A stretch of 64,000 bases of DNA from Chryseobacterium sp. ISL-6 (GTDB taxonomy: Bacteria; Bacteroidota; Bacteroidia; Flavobacteriales; Weeksellaceae): positions 795,919 through 859,918 of the forward strand of contig NZ_JAGGPT010000001.1 of assembly GCF_018613715.1 (NCBI RefSeq). Direction: 5' to 3'. The notes under the pieces are model-generated. The model made no database searches and was not told the DNA's origin. It worked only from the letters and a program-made list of their open reading frames with translations. Below are positions 8,992-18,767 of the stretch, piece after piece. The translations under genes and the position numbers were made by a program. Each line of letters opens with the position of its first letter. Within the stretch, counting starts at the first letter, position 1.

Positions 8992-11091
8992 TTACCAAAT
9001 ACGCACCCTCTTTTCAGGCGATAGGTATAACTTGTCTTCTGGAATTATATTGAAAGCCTTATACCATGCATTCATATTTCTTACAACGCCATTTACACGG
9101 TACTCTGCAGGCGCATGATAGTTCTGTGATATGTTCATCCGATAGGCTTCCGGAGTATAAAGGCTACGATTAACCTGAGCGAAAGATAGAAAATAGCGCT
9201 GATCACCAATATATCCATTTAAAACACGTTGTTGATCGGCATGATCTTTACAATACAGTTGATAAGCTTCATAGGCAACTTCAGCCCCAGTAAGATCCCC
9301 AATATTCTCTCCTAGCGTTTGTTTTCCATTGATATGGATTCCATCTAAAGGTGAAAATGAATCATACTGTTCTATAAGTAGTTTAGTTCGCTCTTCGAAT
9401 TGTTTTCGGGTCTGATTAGTCCACCAATCATGAACCAGTCCCTGTCCATCAAATCTTGACCCTTCATCATCAAAACAGTGTCCCAATTCATGTCCTATTA
9501 TAGCACCAATGGCGCCAAAGTTTACAGCCGGATCAGCAAATGGATCAAAAAACGGTGGTTGTAAAATACCTGCAGGAAATTCTATGGAATTATATAATTT
9601 ACTACTGGTTGCATCAACAGTTTGCGGAACCTGATACCAATCTTTACTAGTAAAGACTTTTTGAAGGAGTGAACGTTCATAATCCCAGTTGGCTTTTGCA
9701 ATAAGTTGCTCATTGCCAATAGGATCTTTAGCGTCAAATTTGATTGATGAGTAATCCCGCCAAACTTCAGGATACCCTATCCTTACAGTTACTGCATCTA
9801 ATTTAGCTTTTGCTTCCTTTCTACTGCTTTCATCGAGCCAATCCAGATTGTCAAGTCTGACTGCAAATGCTTTACGGATATATCCAACTAAATCCTCGAT
9901 TCTTTTAAGCGTTTCGCGAGGAAAATACCTTTCTACATATAACTTCCCTACTATTTGCCCCAACCTATTATTAACATATCGAATTGATTTCTGTTCCCTT
10001 GAAATATCCTTTGAAATCCCATTTAAAGCAGTAGAATAAAAATCAAACTGACTTTTGCGAAAGTCTTCTGATAAAATAGTAGAATGATTAACGATCCAAT
10101 GAAATGCTAAATAAGATGACCACACTTCGACAGGAGTTTTTGCAAATAGAGCAGCTTTTGCTTTTATCGCTGAATCTGCCTGCAATATCACTTCACTTAC
10201 ATGATCTACCTGTCTGCTTGCCAGAAAGGTCTTCCAAGGGAAACCCGGAGCATACCTATTCAGTTCTGAAGTAGACAACAGATGTGAATTAATCTTACTA
10301 TCACGTATTTGTGCTGGTGTCCATTGCATTGATGCTAATTTAGTTTCAAGCTCCAGAATATCATTGGCTCTTTTATCAGCATTTTTTATACCTGCAAGCT
10401 GGAAAGTATGAATAATATAATCTTTATAAGCTTTGCGATAACCCGGATAAGGTCCATCTTGTTTTTGATACCACTCAGGTGCAGGCAAACCAGTACCACT
10501 TTCACTTAATGTAACAAGAAACCTGCTTCTGTCATTTAAATCAGGTCCTGTCCGAATTCCTATAATGGAGAAAGATTTTGGATTTGCCATCCATTTAGCA
10601 ACATCCTTATAGCTACTTAAGGCAAATATCTGTTCTAAATCCTTTTGAATTGGTTTAATACCCAGTTTATCCATATTTTCAGTATCCAGATAACCTAAGT
10701 AAAGTGCACCTATTTGTTTTTGGGAATTATCTGCCCCACTTTTTGCGTCTGATCCTTCATGAATCACCTTGGCTATTCTCTCATTAACCTGATTGCCCAC
10801 TTCACTATAGTTACTTAGCCCCGAGGATCCTGTCGGAATGGTTTTTGATTTTAACCATCCGTCATTAACATAAGCATAAAAATCATTGCCCGGCAATATT
10901 GACTTGCTTATAAACTGAGTTTCAACACCCCAATTACCAAAAGCAGCTTTATCTTTACTAAATTCCGTTGTCTGTGCACCAATGTAACAGGGAAAAGTTG
11001 CAGATACTATAATAGTCGTAATAATTTTCACTTCCAATTTCTGAAGTTGAGATGTTATGGAGAGGATTGACAGGCAGTTTCTATAATTCAT
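8992..11091 (-). CDS. M13 family zinc metallopeptidase (neprilysin-like)
   Basis: 699 residues. Zn-binding motif HELGH at 534-538 (context GHELGHCFDDEGSRFD), followed by ENIGDLTG with the third Zn ligand Glu, and NAWYKAFN near the end. The terminal PEKRVRIW is characteristic of the family. A hydrophobic export segment (IITTIIVSATFPCYIGAQ) is preceded by ~20 residues, which is long for a signal peptide; translation may start further in at a non-ATG codon. It is likely a periplasmic or surface oligopeptidase. The gene appears monocistronic. Confidence 0.93.
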   Translation of the reverse strand: MNYRNCLSILSITSQLQKLEVKIITTIIVSATFPCYIGAQTTEFSKDKAAFGNWGVETQFISKSILPGNDFYAYVNDGWLKSKTIPTGSSGLSNYSEVGNQVNERIAKVIHEGSDAKSGADNSQKQIGALYLGYLDTENMDKLGIKPIQKDLEQIFALSSYKDVAKWMANPKSFSIIGIRTGPDLNDRSRFLVTLSESGTGLPAPEWYQKQDGPYPGYRKAYKDYIIHTFQLAGIKNADKRANDILELETKLASMQWTPAQIRDSKINSHLLSTSELNRYAPGFPWKTFLASRQVDHVSEVILQADSAIKAKAALFAKTPVEVWSSYLAFHWIVNHSTILSEDFRKSQFDFYSTALNGISKDISREQKSIRYVNNRLGQIVGKLYVERYFPRETLKRIEDLVGYIRKAFAVRLDNLDWLDESSRKEAKAKLDAVTVRIGYPEVWRDYSSIKFDAKDPIGNEQLIAKANWDYERSLLQKVFTSKDWYQVPQTVDATSSKLYNSIEFPAGILQPPFFDPFADPAVNFGAIGAIIGHELGHCFDDEGSRFDGQGLVHDWWTNQTRKQFEERTKLLIEQYDSFSPLDGIHINGKQTLGENIGDLTGAEVAYEAYQLYCKDHADQQRVLNGYIGDQRYFLSFAQVNRSLYTPEAYRMNISQNYHAPAEYRVNGVVRNMNAWYKAFNIIPEDKLYLSPEKRVRIW

Positions 11092-11275
11092 TGGGTATCC
11101 ATTGTAATGCCTCCAAGTTACTTCTAGATTTTGAATTTTGATTATATAAATGTCAATAAGAAGCTTTTTTTAGTTTAATTTATCATGACATCTTTATTTC
11201 TTCATTATTAAAATTTAGCTGGGAATACTTATAATTTGTTAAATTAGTATCATTTAAATACCTAAATATCACATT

Positions 11276-11905
11276 ATGAAAATATTAAAACCCGTTGAAG
11301 CATTTGACAAAGCGGCAAAAATATACCAGGATAAGTTTATGGATGTCAGTTCCTTTGCTGACACTTTTAATTTGTTCTGCGATCATATAACAGCCGATCA
11401 TGCAGACATTCTGGATATCGCCTGTGGTCCTGGAAATATTACAAAATACCTGTTGGATAGAAAACCCGATTACGATATATTGGGAATTGATTTATCATCA
11501 AAAATGCTCGATCTTGCCCAGATCAATAATCCTACTGCTCAATTTCAGCTTATGGACTGTCGGGAAATAAATCAGATTGAAAAGAGATTTAATGGAATCA
11601 TCTGCGGCTTTTGCCTTCCTTATTTATCTCGTGAGGAAGCTGTTGAGTTAATCGCAAATGTCTCCGGATTATTACAACCTGGTGGTGTATTTTATCTAAG
11701 CACTATGGAGGATGACTACAATAAATCGGGATTAATCACATCCAGTTTAGGTGACCAGGTGTATCTTTATTATCATCAGGCAGATTATTTAACCAAAGCA
11801 TTCCAGGAAAATAACTTTGAGGTTATTCAAACAAAACGTTTTAAATCTACTGATAAGGATGGCGCCACAATTACAGATTTGGTATTGATCGGAAAGTTGA
11901 TTTGA
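11276..11905 (+). CDS. class I SAM-dependent methyltransferase
   Basis: 209 residues. Motif I is DILDIACGPGNIT, followed by the acidic adenosine-binding GIDLSSKMLDLA and the post-I segment MDCREI. It belongs to the broad methyltransf_25/11 type; the substrate is unknown. It is not clearly linked to the small gene downstream. No signal peptide, hence cytosolic. Confidence 0.92.
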   Translation: MKILKPVEAFDKAAKIYQDKFMDVSSFADTFNLFCDHITADHADILDIACGPGNITKYLLDRKPDYDILGIDLSSKMLDLAQINNPTAQFQLMDCREINQIEKRFNGIICGFCLPYLSREEAVELIANVSGLLQPGGVFYLSTMEDDYNKSGLITSSLGDQVYLYYHQADYLTKAFQENNFEVIQTKRFKSTDKDGATITDLVLIGKLI

Positions 11906-12003
11906 TTGATTCGTATTTCTCCTTGTAATTACTTATGTTGAAGAAGTTTCATAATCAATAATCATCGCTAAAAACATTTTATGAATATTAAAAACAAATA
12001 ATT

Positions 12004-12222
12004 ATGTCATTTACAACTTACATGAAAAACATTGAAGAAAAAACCGGCAAATCACCGGAAGACTTCCAACTTCTTGCAGATGAAAAAGGTTTCACTAAAA
12101 ACGGTGCTATTAATACAAATATCAAAGCGACTGAAATTATCAACTGGTTAAAGGAAGATTTTGATTTAGGGCACGGACATGCAACAGCAATGTATGCCTA
12201 TCTTAAAGGCAAACGTGAATAA
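12004..12222 (+). CDS. DUF4287 domain-containing protein
   Basis: 72 residues that fit the DUF4287 family almost end to end: FTTYMKNIEEKTGKSPEDF at the N-terminus and IINWLKEDFDLGHGHATAMY at the C-terminus. Such proteins often accompany DUF5655 or DUF1801 partners, but no partner is seen here. The function is not established. Confidence 0.88.
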   Translation: MSFTTYMKNIEEKTGKSPEDFQLLADEKGFTKNGAINTNIKATEIINWLKEDFDLGHGHATAMYAYLKGKRE

Positions 12223-12262
12223 TAGATTATAAGTTAAAGGAGATATTGTAAAAACATCTGAG

Positions 12263-12326
12263 CTTTTGAACAAATTAATTTTGGACTTTTGAACAAATTT
12301 ATTCTTCATTTTATGATGGAACTTTG
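12263..12326 (+). promoter_or_regulatory. direct-repeat operator plus -7 box upstream of dehydrogenase/AraC operon
   Basis: The 14-mer CTTTTGAACAAATT occurs at 12263-12276 and 12286-12299 (23-bp period). A -7-like GAACTTTG lies at 12319-12326, and the ATG follows at 12347. The second repeat abuts the -33 position. The operon ends in an AraC gene (14035), so autoregulation through this site is likely. Confidence 0.5.
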
Positions 12327-12346
12327 TCCTATCAAAACTTTCAAAA

Positions 12347-13375
12347 ATGAAAAATAAAGAAACAGTATTGGTAACTGGCGGTTCAGGCTTCATAGCTTCT
12401 TACTGCATTATTACTTTACTTAAAAATGGCTACAAAGTAAAAGCCACGCTCCGTTCACTAAAAAAATCACAATTGGTAAAACAAATGTTAAAAGAAGCCG
12501 GTCTTCATTCATTCGAAGATTTATCATTTGTAGAAGCAGATTTACAGAATGAATCAAGTTGGGAAAAAGCAACCGAAGGATGCCAGTACGTCATTCATGT
12601 TGCATCACCAACTCCTCATACTGATGCAAAGACTGAAGATGATTTTGTAATTCCTGCTAAAAATGGTGTTCTATTTGTATTACGAGCGGCAAAAAAGGCA
12701 GGTGTAAAAAGAGTTGTTCTTACTTCAGCTTTTGGTGCTGTAGGATTTGGTACTGTAAAAACCACTCCATATACAGAAGAAGACTGGACAGTACTTAATG
12801 AAACAGTATTCCCTTATCAAAAATCGAAAACAATTTCTGAAAAAGCAGCTTGGGATTTTATAAAAAATGAAGGCAAAGGAATGGAATTGTCTGTGGTAAA
12901 TCCCACCGGAGTTTTGGGCCCTGTATTAGGAGATGACTTTTCACATTCTATTCAAAACATCAAGCAAATGCTTAATGGAGATATGAAAGCCTGTCCCAAA
13001 ATAATTTCAGGATATGTGGATGTCCGTGATGTTGCTGATTTGCACTTTAAGGCGATGACAATGCCTCAGGCCAATGGCCAACGTTTTATAGCGGTTGCAG
13101 GGAAAGGTTTTTCTCTGATAGATACAGCAAATGTCCTTAGAAAAAACCTGGGTGAAAAAGCATCAAAAGTGCCAACCAAAGAATTACCCAACTGGTTCAT
13201 TAAAGTTTTGGCCATATTCAATCCTAAATTGAAATCAGTTGCTCCTTATTTAGGAATGATAAAGAATGCAAGTAGTGAAAAGGCCATCAAAGTGTTAGGA
13301 TGGAAACCACGTTCTACCGAAGAAGCTATTGTAGCGACAGCCAATAGTTTGATTAAATTTGATATTGTAAAATAA
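12347..13375 (+). CDS. NAD-dependent epimerase / dihydroflavonol-reductase-like SDR
   Basis: 342-residue extended SDR. The N-terminal Rossmann motif is VLVTGGSGFIASYC; FVEADLQNESSWEKA and VIHVASPTP follow. The active-site Tyr/Lys lies in TVFPYQKSKTISEKAAW. The family reduces or isomerises sugar or aldehyde substrates; the particular substrate is unknown. First gene of a three-gene operon with a 6-bp gap to the next. Confidence 0.92.
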   Translation: MKNKETVLVTGGSGFIASYCIITLLKNGYKVKATLRSLKKSQLVKQMLKEAGLHSFEDLSFVEADLQNESSWEKATEGCQYVIHVASPTPHTDAKTEDDFVIPAKNGVLFVLRAAKKAGVKRVVLTSAFGAVGFGTVKTTPYTEEDWTVLNETVFPYQKSKTISEKAAWDFIKNEGKGMELSVVNPTGVLGPVLGDDFSHSIQNIKQMLNGDMKACPKIISGYVDVRDVADLHFKAMTMPQANGQRFIAVAGKGFSLIDTANVLRKNLGEKASKVPTKELPNWFIKVLAIFNPKLKSVAPYLGMIKNASSEKAIKVLGWKPRSTEEAIVATANSLIKFDIVK

Positions 13376-13381
13376 ACATAG

Positions 13382-14038
13382 ATGAAAATAATTATTACCG
13401 GAGCTACAGGATTAGTAGGTGAAGGCGTTTTGCTTGTTTGCCTGGAAAATCAAGTGGTAAAAGAGGTCCTCATCATAAGCAGGAAACCTCTTACTCTCAC
13501 ACATGAAAAATTAAAAGAACTGATTGTAGAAGATTTTGCAACCATCAAAAACTACCGTCAAGATCTGGAAAACTATGATGGGTGTTTTTTTTGCGCAGGA
13601 GCAAGTGCTGTTGGTGAAAATGAGGAATCATTTACCAGAAAAACATTTGGCTTTGTCGTTCCATTTGCTGAGATACTATCTCAAATTAACCCTGCCATGA
13701 CATTTATATATGTTTCTGGCAACCGTACTGATAGTACAGAAAAAGGAAAAGCGATGTGGGCCAGAGTAAAAGGACGAACCGAAAATGCTTTGCTTAAATT
13801 ATCTTTTAAAGCAGTATATAATTTTCGTCCCGGTTTTATGAAACCGGTAAAAGGTCAAAAAAATGTAAGATCTGTTTACCGTATTTTTGAAGTACTATCT
13901 CCTTTATGGTACTTGCTTTTTCCTAATTGGATCTGTACAATGCGGGAAGTCGGTCTGGCAATGATCAATTGCGTATCCAAAGGATATAAGACTCCTATTT
14001 TGGAAGTAAAAGACATAAAATCACAAGCAAAATCATGA
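13382..14038 (+). CDS. NAD(P)-binding atypical SDR
   Basis: 218 residues with Rossmann motif IIITGATGLVGEGVLL, then CFFCAGASAVG and a C-terminal FRPGFMKPVKG region typical of short NAD(P)-binding epimerase-like proteins. It is shorter than true epimerases and lacks an obvious YxxxK, so it may bind the cofactor without classical SDR catalysis. The stop overlaps the next start by 4 bp (ATGA), showing translational coupling to the AraC gene. Confidence 0.87.
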   Translation: MKIIITGATGLVGEGVLLVCLENQVVKEVLIISRKPLTLTHEKLKELIVEDFATIKNYRQDLENYDGCFFCAGASAVGENEESFTRKTFGFVVPFAEILSQINPAMTFIYVSGNRTDSTEKGKAMWARVKGRTENALLKLSFKAVYNFRPGFMKPVKGQKNVRSVYRIFEVLSPLWYLLFPNWICTMREVGLAMINCVSKGYKTPILEVKDIKSQAKS

Positions 14039-14814
14039 AAATATCAGAAATAAAATCCTGTATCGTAGGTCCTGCCATTTCAGCAGAAGAATTCATCACC
14101 GAACATTTCTTTTTATTCCTGGTAAAAGGCAACATGAATGGCTATGATGGAAACAAGCATTATACACTCAAAATCGGCGAAAGCTGTGTTGTCCGTAAAA
14201 ATAGACTGGCACGATACAATAAAGTGAGAGTGAATAATGAATTTGAAAAAATTATCTTTTTCTTCGATGAAATTTTTCTGAGAGATTTTCAAAAGAAGCA
14301 TAGCATTAGCTTTCTTAATCATGAATCAAAGGACACATTTATCAGACTCAGAAAAGATAACCTTATCAATAGCTTCCTTCTTTCATTAGAACCCTATTAT
14401 AATGGTTCTGGAGACATCAGTAAAACATTCTCTGATTTAAAAAGAGAAGAATTACTTCTTATCCTGTTGCAGTTGCATCCCGAATTATCAGATGTGTTAT
14501 TTGATTTTGGTTTCCCTGGGCGTGTGGACCTTGAAGAATTTATGCAAAAAAATTACAGGTTCAATGTAAGTATGAAACGTTTCGCTTTCCTTACCGGGCG
14601 CAGCTTGTCAGCTTTTAAAAGGGATTTTAAAACCATCTTCAATGAAACACCTAATCGTTGGTTAACGAGGAGACGATTGCAGGAAGCAAGATTTCTTATA
14701 GAGCAAAAAAGACAAAGGCCAACAGATATATATCTTGATTTAGGCTTTGAGGATCTGTCGCATTTCTCTTTTGCATTTAAAAAAGAATTCGGTGTATCAG
14801 CAAGTAGCTTGTAG
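14035..14814 (+). CDS. AraC family transcriptional regulator
   Basis: 259 residues. The C-terminal double HTH is visible: RFAFLTGRSLSAFKRDFK, then DIYLDLGFEDLSHFSFAFK and GVSASS. The N-terminal half is a compact cupin-like sensor region. The last gene of the dehydrogenase operon, overlapping its neighbour by 4 bp. It likely acts on the 12263-12299 repeats. Confidence 0.92.
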   Translation: MKISEIKSCIVGPAISAEEFITEHFFLFLVKGNMNGYDGNKHYTLKIGESCVVRKNRLARYNKVRVNNEFEKIIFFFDEIFLRDFQKKHSISFLNHESKDTFIRLRKDNLINSFLLSLEPYYNGSGDISKTFSDLKREELLLILLQLHPELSDVLFDFGFPGRVDLEEFMQKNYRFNVSMKRFAFLTGRSLSAFKRDFKTIFNETPNRWLTRRRLQEARFLIEQKRQRPTDIYLDLGFEDLSHFSFAFKKEFGVSASSL

Positions 14815-14866
14815 CGGATTAAAATCTACAATATTATAGACCTGGCTACTTAGAAGCGAACAAACT

Positions 14867-15994
14867 TTATAAATATTTCATTTTATTGATCACAGGATTA
14901 GCATACATAGCCAGGAAGCTCTGTTTCAGAACCGAATCAGAAATATCGATACGCATTTCCATTCTTCTTCCAAAAAGCATTTTTTCATCTTCTGTATAGT
15001 AATCGGAATATTTATTTGTTCCATTTAGTAAATCATAGGCTATAAAGTTGGTCGGCCAAAGTTTATAATTTTCTATAATGGAATCATCAATGACCTGAGC
15101 GATCGCTTGCAGCTGTTTATTTTTATTGTCGAATTTTGAAACAATCTCATCAAATTCCGTATTAAGAACTTGACCTGCATGCAGGTGAATACGTTTTTTT
15201 TGTCCCAATACTCCACTAAGCATAGTCATAAAGTCTTCATCTTTCTCTTTTACATATAATTCATTTCTTGATTTTGCCATAAGTTGTGGCATTTTAAGAA
15301 CATCTGTAGGATCATATTCATATGAAATGGAAAGAGGAACTATCTTCAATGTCTTAAAAAAATCATTTAACGGTTGCTCACCTGCCGCCATAGCAAGCAT
15401 TTTTAAGACACCCTGCTGGGTAGCATCGTTGCCATCTTTGGTTCGGCCCTCACGTTGTGCAATCCAGACTGAACGGTTTTCTTTCGTTAATAAATCGTAA
15501 ATATACTCAGACATCACCTTTGAGCTGTTCAGCTGTTCGCGAATAGGTAATCCTCTTTGAACTAAAAAGTTACGATTGAGTTTTGCAAGTACATGCAGAA
15601 ATTTCTTATGTACAAGATTATCACCAATGGCTGAAGAGGTCATAATCAGTCCTTGATCCAGCAATACTAAATTAAGCAGAGAGGTATCTAAAACAATGTC
15701 TCTGTGACTGGATACAAACAAATACGCAGCATCTTTATCCAACTGATCAAATCCCGATGTACTTAATCCTTCGGAACTCTGTTTCAGAATCTGGCGGACA
15801 GTTTGTGAGATAAAATGATGTTGAAAATCACTTATTGAATGGATATTTGTAAATTCTTTAAGCCAAAACTCTTCATCATGATCGGGAAAAGTAAAACGCA
15901 TCAATGCCTTCATCATAGGATGCTTAGCAATACTTTGCAATGCATCATTTACTTCATGGTCGTAAAAAGGCCTTATATCATCAAATTTCGACAT
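14867..15994 (-). CDS. 1-acyl-sn-glycerol-3-phosphate acyltransferase-like protein
   Basis: 375 residues. The PlsC-type acyltransferase block I appears as SSHRDIVLD (H-x4-D variant), followed by NRNFLVQRG and a REGRTKDGND segment that acts as motif III. It is longer than PlsC (about 240 residues), and the extra N- and C-terminal parts match a Bacteroidetes subfamily of phospholipid or glycerol acyltransferases. Likely a membrane-associated acyltransferase in lipid synthesis; the acceptor is unknown. Confidence 0.85.
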   Translation of the reverse strand: MSKFDDIRPFYDHEVNDALQSIAKHPMMKALMRFTFPDHDEEFWLKEFTNIHSISDFQHHFISQTVRQILKQSSEGLSTSGFDQLDKDAAYLFVSSHRDIVLDTSLLNLVLLDQGLIMTSSAIGDNLVHKKFLHVLAKLNRNFLVQRGLPIREQLNSSKVMSEYIYDLLTKENRSVWIAQREGRTKDGNDATQQGVLKMLAMAAGEQPLNDFFKTLKIVPLSISYEYDPTDVLKMPQLMAKSRNELYVKEKDEDFMTMLSGVLGQKKRIHLHAGQVLNTEFDEIVSKFDNKNKQLQAIAQVIDDSIIENYKLWPTNFIAYDLLNGTNKYSDYYTEDEKMLFGRRMEMRIDISDSVLKQSFLAMYANPVINKMKYL

Positions 15995-16129
15995 TCTTTT
16001 ATTTAAAAATTAAACGCTTTGCAAAAGAACAAAAAATTATTGACTACATCTGATGATTCATGTCATAATTGCTATTTTGTAAATAGAATACAAAAAAAGA
16101 TTTTAATAAGAGGCTTTTTAATTATAATT

Positions 16130-17185
16130 CTATTTTTTCAAAAAGATTGCAAGCCCCGAAGAACTGCTGCTGCCTCCATTAGAAAGATGTGTTGCTACAC
16201 CATTTTTCCAATAGGTTACAAAATTCCCTTCATATCCCGCAATATATACTGCACCTCCCGAAAGAGCAATAGCATTCGCTTGGGATCCTCCTTGTGATCC
16301 GTTTGTAAGATCTCTGGCGACACCATTTTTCCAATATTTCGCGGTATTTCCGGTACTGCCATTATTTTGATATCCGCAAACGTATACGTTTTTTCCCAAA
16401 ATGGCAATGTCCGTTGCAATATTATAATTGGCGCCATCAGTGAGTGGCACAGCGACTCCGTTTTTCCAGTATTTGGCAATAGGAAGACTTCCACCGTCAG
16501 TTGTTTTAGCTTCATATCCTGCAACATAAATATCACTTCCATCAACTGCAATGGCATAAGCATGTGCTGATTTGGTGCCATCGGTAAGAGGTACGGCTAC
16601 TCCGTTTTTCCAATATTTGGCAACACCCCGGCTTCCGTTAAATTCACCACCGGCTATATAAACATCGTTTCCTACCACCACTATTCCACCAGCATTGGTA
16701 TGATGACCAGGTGTACCGTCGGAGAGATTCGTAGCCACACCATTTTTCCAGCATTTCCCAACTTTAGTTCCATTACTGTCAGTTTGTGCTCCTGTGACAT
16801 AAACATCGTTACCACTTACAGCAATGCCGCCTGTTAATGTGTTATGATCGCCAACAGCAAGTTGTGTTGGAACACCGTTTTTCCAATATTGGAGCTTTCT
16901 TCCGCCAGGAATATCGTCCCATCCGGCTACGTATACATTGTTGCCTGCAACCGTTATTCCTGTTGCATATCCGCCACTCGATGCACTGGTAAGATTGGTA
17001 ACAGTACCATTTTTCCAATATTTTGCATCTCCGCTTTCATAACCAGAGACATAGATTTCAGAGACCGGTATTTCAGGTATCTCTGCATCACCAGGATCTG
17101 AAGAATCGGATTTATCTCTGTCGCAACTAACTAAAGATAAAGCTAATATAGAAACCGTTATTAGACTACGATAGTTTAATTTCAT
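16130..17185 (-). CDS. repeat lipoprotein with seven YWKNG units
   Basis: 351 residues from the ATG at 17185; 16 extra residues from an upstream codon are rejected because the lipoprotein signal starts here. The signal ends at the lipobox LVSC, so the protein is lipid-anchored. An acidic Ser/Asp linker follows, then seven tandem units of about 44 residues. Each unit has the pattern (D/N)VYVAGYE...AKYWKNG...L(T/S)DG...AIAV.G(N/S); one unit has CWKNG. No known catalytic motif is seen. Seven equal beta-rich units suggest a seven-bladed propeller, probably a surface binding module. Length and fold are consistent; the function is unknown. Confidence 0.85.
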   Translation of the reverse strand: MKLNYRSLITVSILALSLVSCDRDKSDSSDPGDAEIPEIPVSEIYVSGYESGDAKYWKNGTVTNLTSASSGGYATGITVAGNNVYVAGWDDIPGGRKLQYWKNGVPTQLAVGDHNTLTGGIAVSGNDVYVTGAQTDSNGTKVGKCWKNGVATNLSDGTPGHHTNAGGIVVVGNDVYIAGGEFNGSRGVAKYWKNGVAVPLTDGTKSAHAYAIAVDGSDIYVAGYEAKTTDGGSLPIAKYWKNGVAVPLTDGANYNIATDIAILGKNVYVCGYQNNGSTGNTAKYWKNGVARDLTNGSQGGSQANAIALSGGAVYIAGYEGNFVTYWKNGVATHLSNGGSSSSSGLAIFLKK

Positions 17186-17459
17186 TTTAATGTGTGTGTG
17201 ATTGGTTAGTTTGGCTCGGCTTTTCGATCTCAAATAGTATTGAACAATCTTAACTCACCGAGTTTAGAAATTAATGAGCAATATCTATACCGAAGGATTT
17301 GATTGGCTTTTGTATGTTTGTGGATTATTTTTAAATTTGAAATGCTTGTGAATTTATTTGCATTTGTATTTTTAAGCATCTTTTAGAAAGGGCTTTTTTA
17401 CAGTGTAAAATTAAAAGTTCGTTTTTCCTCAATAAAAGGCCAATCATTATTTGTATCTT

Positions 17460-17990
17460 ATGAAAAATCAGGAATTAAATCAGTTAATTGATATTTTATT
17501 TAAATCAGGGAAAGAAGAAAAATATAAACCCAAAACAATTATTATTGAAGAAGGTATCATTTCAAAAAAATTTTATTATCTGAAAAAGGGAATCCTTAGA
17601 GGATGGACAAATTACGATGGTAAAGAAATCTCTTTCCAATTTCTTTTCGAAGATCATATTTTCTGCTCCTCTGAAAGTTTTTTTTATAACAGACCAAGTT
17701 CTTACACCATTGAAACAATTGAAAACTGTACAGTATTATCAATAGAAAAAACGGTAATAGACAAATTATCAGAAAACAATGATTTCTTAAATTTATTCAA
17801 TAAATACCTGATCAGCAGAATCAATGATTATCAGCAACTACTGATATCAAAAATACAGGACAAACCGGAGGTACGATACAAAAAACTGCTTGAAGCAAAT
17901 CCTGAAATTATTCTTCGTATTCCTCAACATTTAGTTGCATCCTATCTGGGTATTACTCCGGTAAGCTTAAGTAGAATCAGAAATCGTTGA
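17460..17990 (+). CDS. Crp/Fnr family transcriptional regulator
   Basis: About 176 residues from the ATG at 17460; a TTG at 17451 would add three. The N-terminal cNMP-binding-like beta-roll reads IIIEEGIISKKFYYLKKG...; the C-terminal short HTH reads IPQHLVASYLGITPVSLSRI. It is shorter than canonical Crp (about 210), as in the many Bacteroidetes Crp-like regulators. A TTATTTG lies just before the ATG, suggesting a very short leader. It may control the small downstream gene. Confidence 0.9.
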   Translation: MKNQELNQLIDILFKSGKEEKYKPKTIIIEEGIISKKFYYLKKGILRGWTNYDGKEISFQFLFEDHIFCSSESFFYNRPSSYTIETIENCTVLSIEKTVIDKLSENNDFLNLFNKYLISRINDYQQLLISKIQDKPEVRYKKLLEANPEIILRIPQHLVASYLGITPVSLSRIRNR

Positions 17991-18064
17991 GTGTATATTT
18001 CTTTACAATTGTTATCGATTGGCCACCCGGATGCTAAGTACTTTTGTTGAAAATAATATCAACA

Positions 18065-18448
18065 ATGGAAAAATTAATAAAAGCAGTATTTACCGATGTC
18101 ATTGAAAATAAAAACTACGATGAATCATTGATCAATAAATACTTTAGTGAAGATTATATACAGAGCGTAGACAATGTAACCTTGGATTTTAATTCTTTTA
18201 AAAAGCATATTCAGAAATTAAAAGAAAAAGCAGATCAGCAAAATGTGGTATTCGAAAATATAGCAAGTAATGAAACTTCAGTATTTACCAAACATTTTGT
18301 CACAAGCGTTCTCAAAAATGGGGAAATTGTAAAACATAAGGTCTTCGCGGAATTTACTATTAAAAACAATAAGGTAATATATTGTGATGAGTTGACTACC
18401 TTATTAGAAGGCTCTGCTTCAGAAAAAAAACTCGGCTCAGAAATTTAA
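18065..18448 (+). CDS. SnoaL/NTF2-like small protein
   Basis: 127 residues from the ATG at 18065; a TTG at 18044 gives a longer frame without support. The pattern of alpha-helix then curved beta-sheet (YFSEDYIQSVDN, NNKVIYCDELTTLL) fits the SnoaL-like polyketide-cyclase/NTF2 fold. It may be an enzyme or a ligand-binding protein. It follows the Crp gene after 74 bp, which suggests a regulator-target pair; this is inference. Confidence 0.75.
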   Translation: MEKLIKAVFTDVIENKNYDESLINKYFSEDYIQSVDNVTLDFNSFKKHIQKLKEKADQQNVVFENIASNETSVFTKHFVTSVLKNGEIVKHKVFAEFTIKNNKVIYCDELTTLLEGSASEKKLGSEI

Positions 18449-18513
18449 GCTCTGCTAAAATATGCAGAAGGGTAAATCTCCCTTTTATTATTTGAAAATG
18501 AGAAATGTAAACA

Positions 18514-18546
18514 AAAATGAGGTAGATATAAATTCTACCTCATTTT
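18514..18546 (+). terminator. perfect 13-bp stem terminator
   Basis: AAAATGAGGTAGA (18514-18526) pairs perfectly with TCTACCTCATTTT (18534-18546) over a 7-nt loop, with a T-rich tail. It ends the Crp/SnoaL unit. The rest of the 319-bp gap (18449-18767) shows no other gene. Confidence 0.85.
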
Positions 18547-18767
18547 CTTTTATTGATCAATTCGTCAACCCTAAAATTAGAGCTCCCTGAAGGCAAGCAT
18601 CAATTCTTCAAATAGGTTTCAATTACAGAAAGTGCCTTTAAAGTAAGCAGAAAGTTTTACAAGTTTTAAAATCAAAAACAATAGGGTTATTAATTGCAAA
18701 GAACAAACTATCTTAGTAGAAGGATCCGTTACTGAAATCCTGCTGAGAGGCCAAATAAATAGAATGT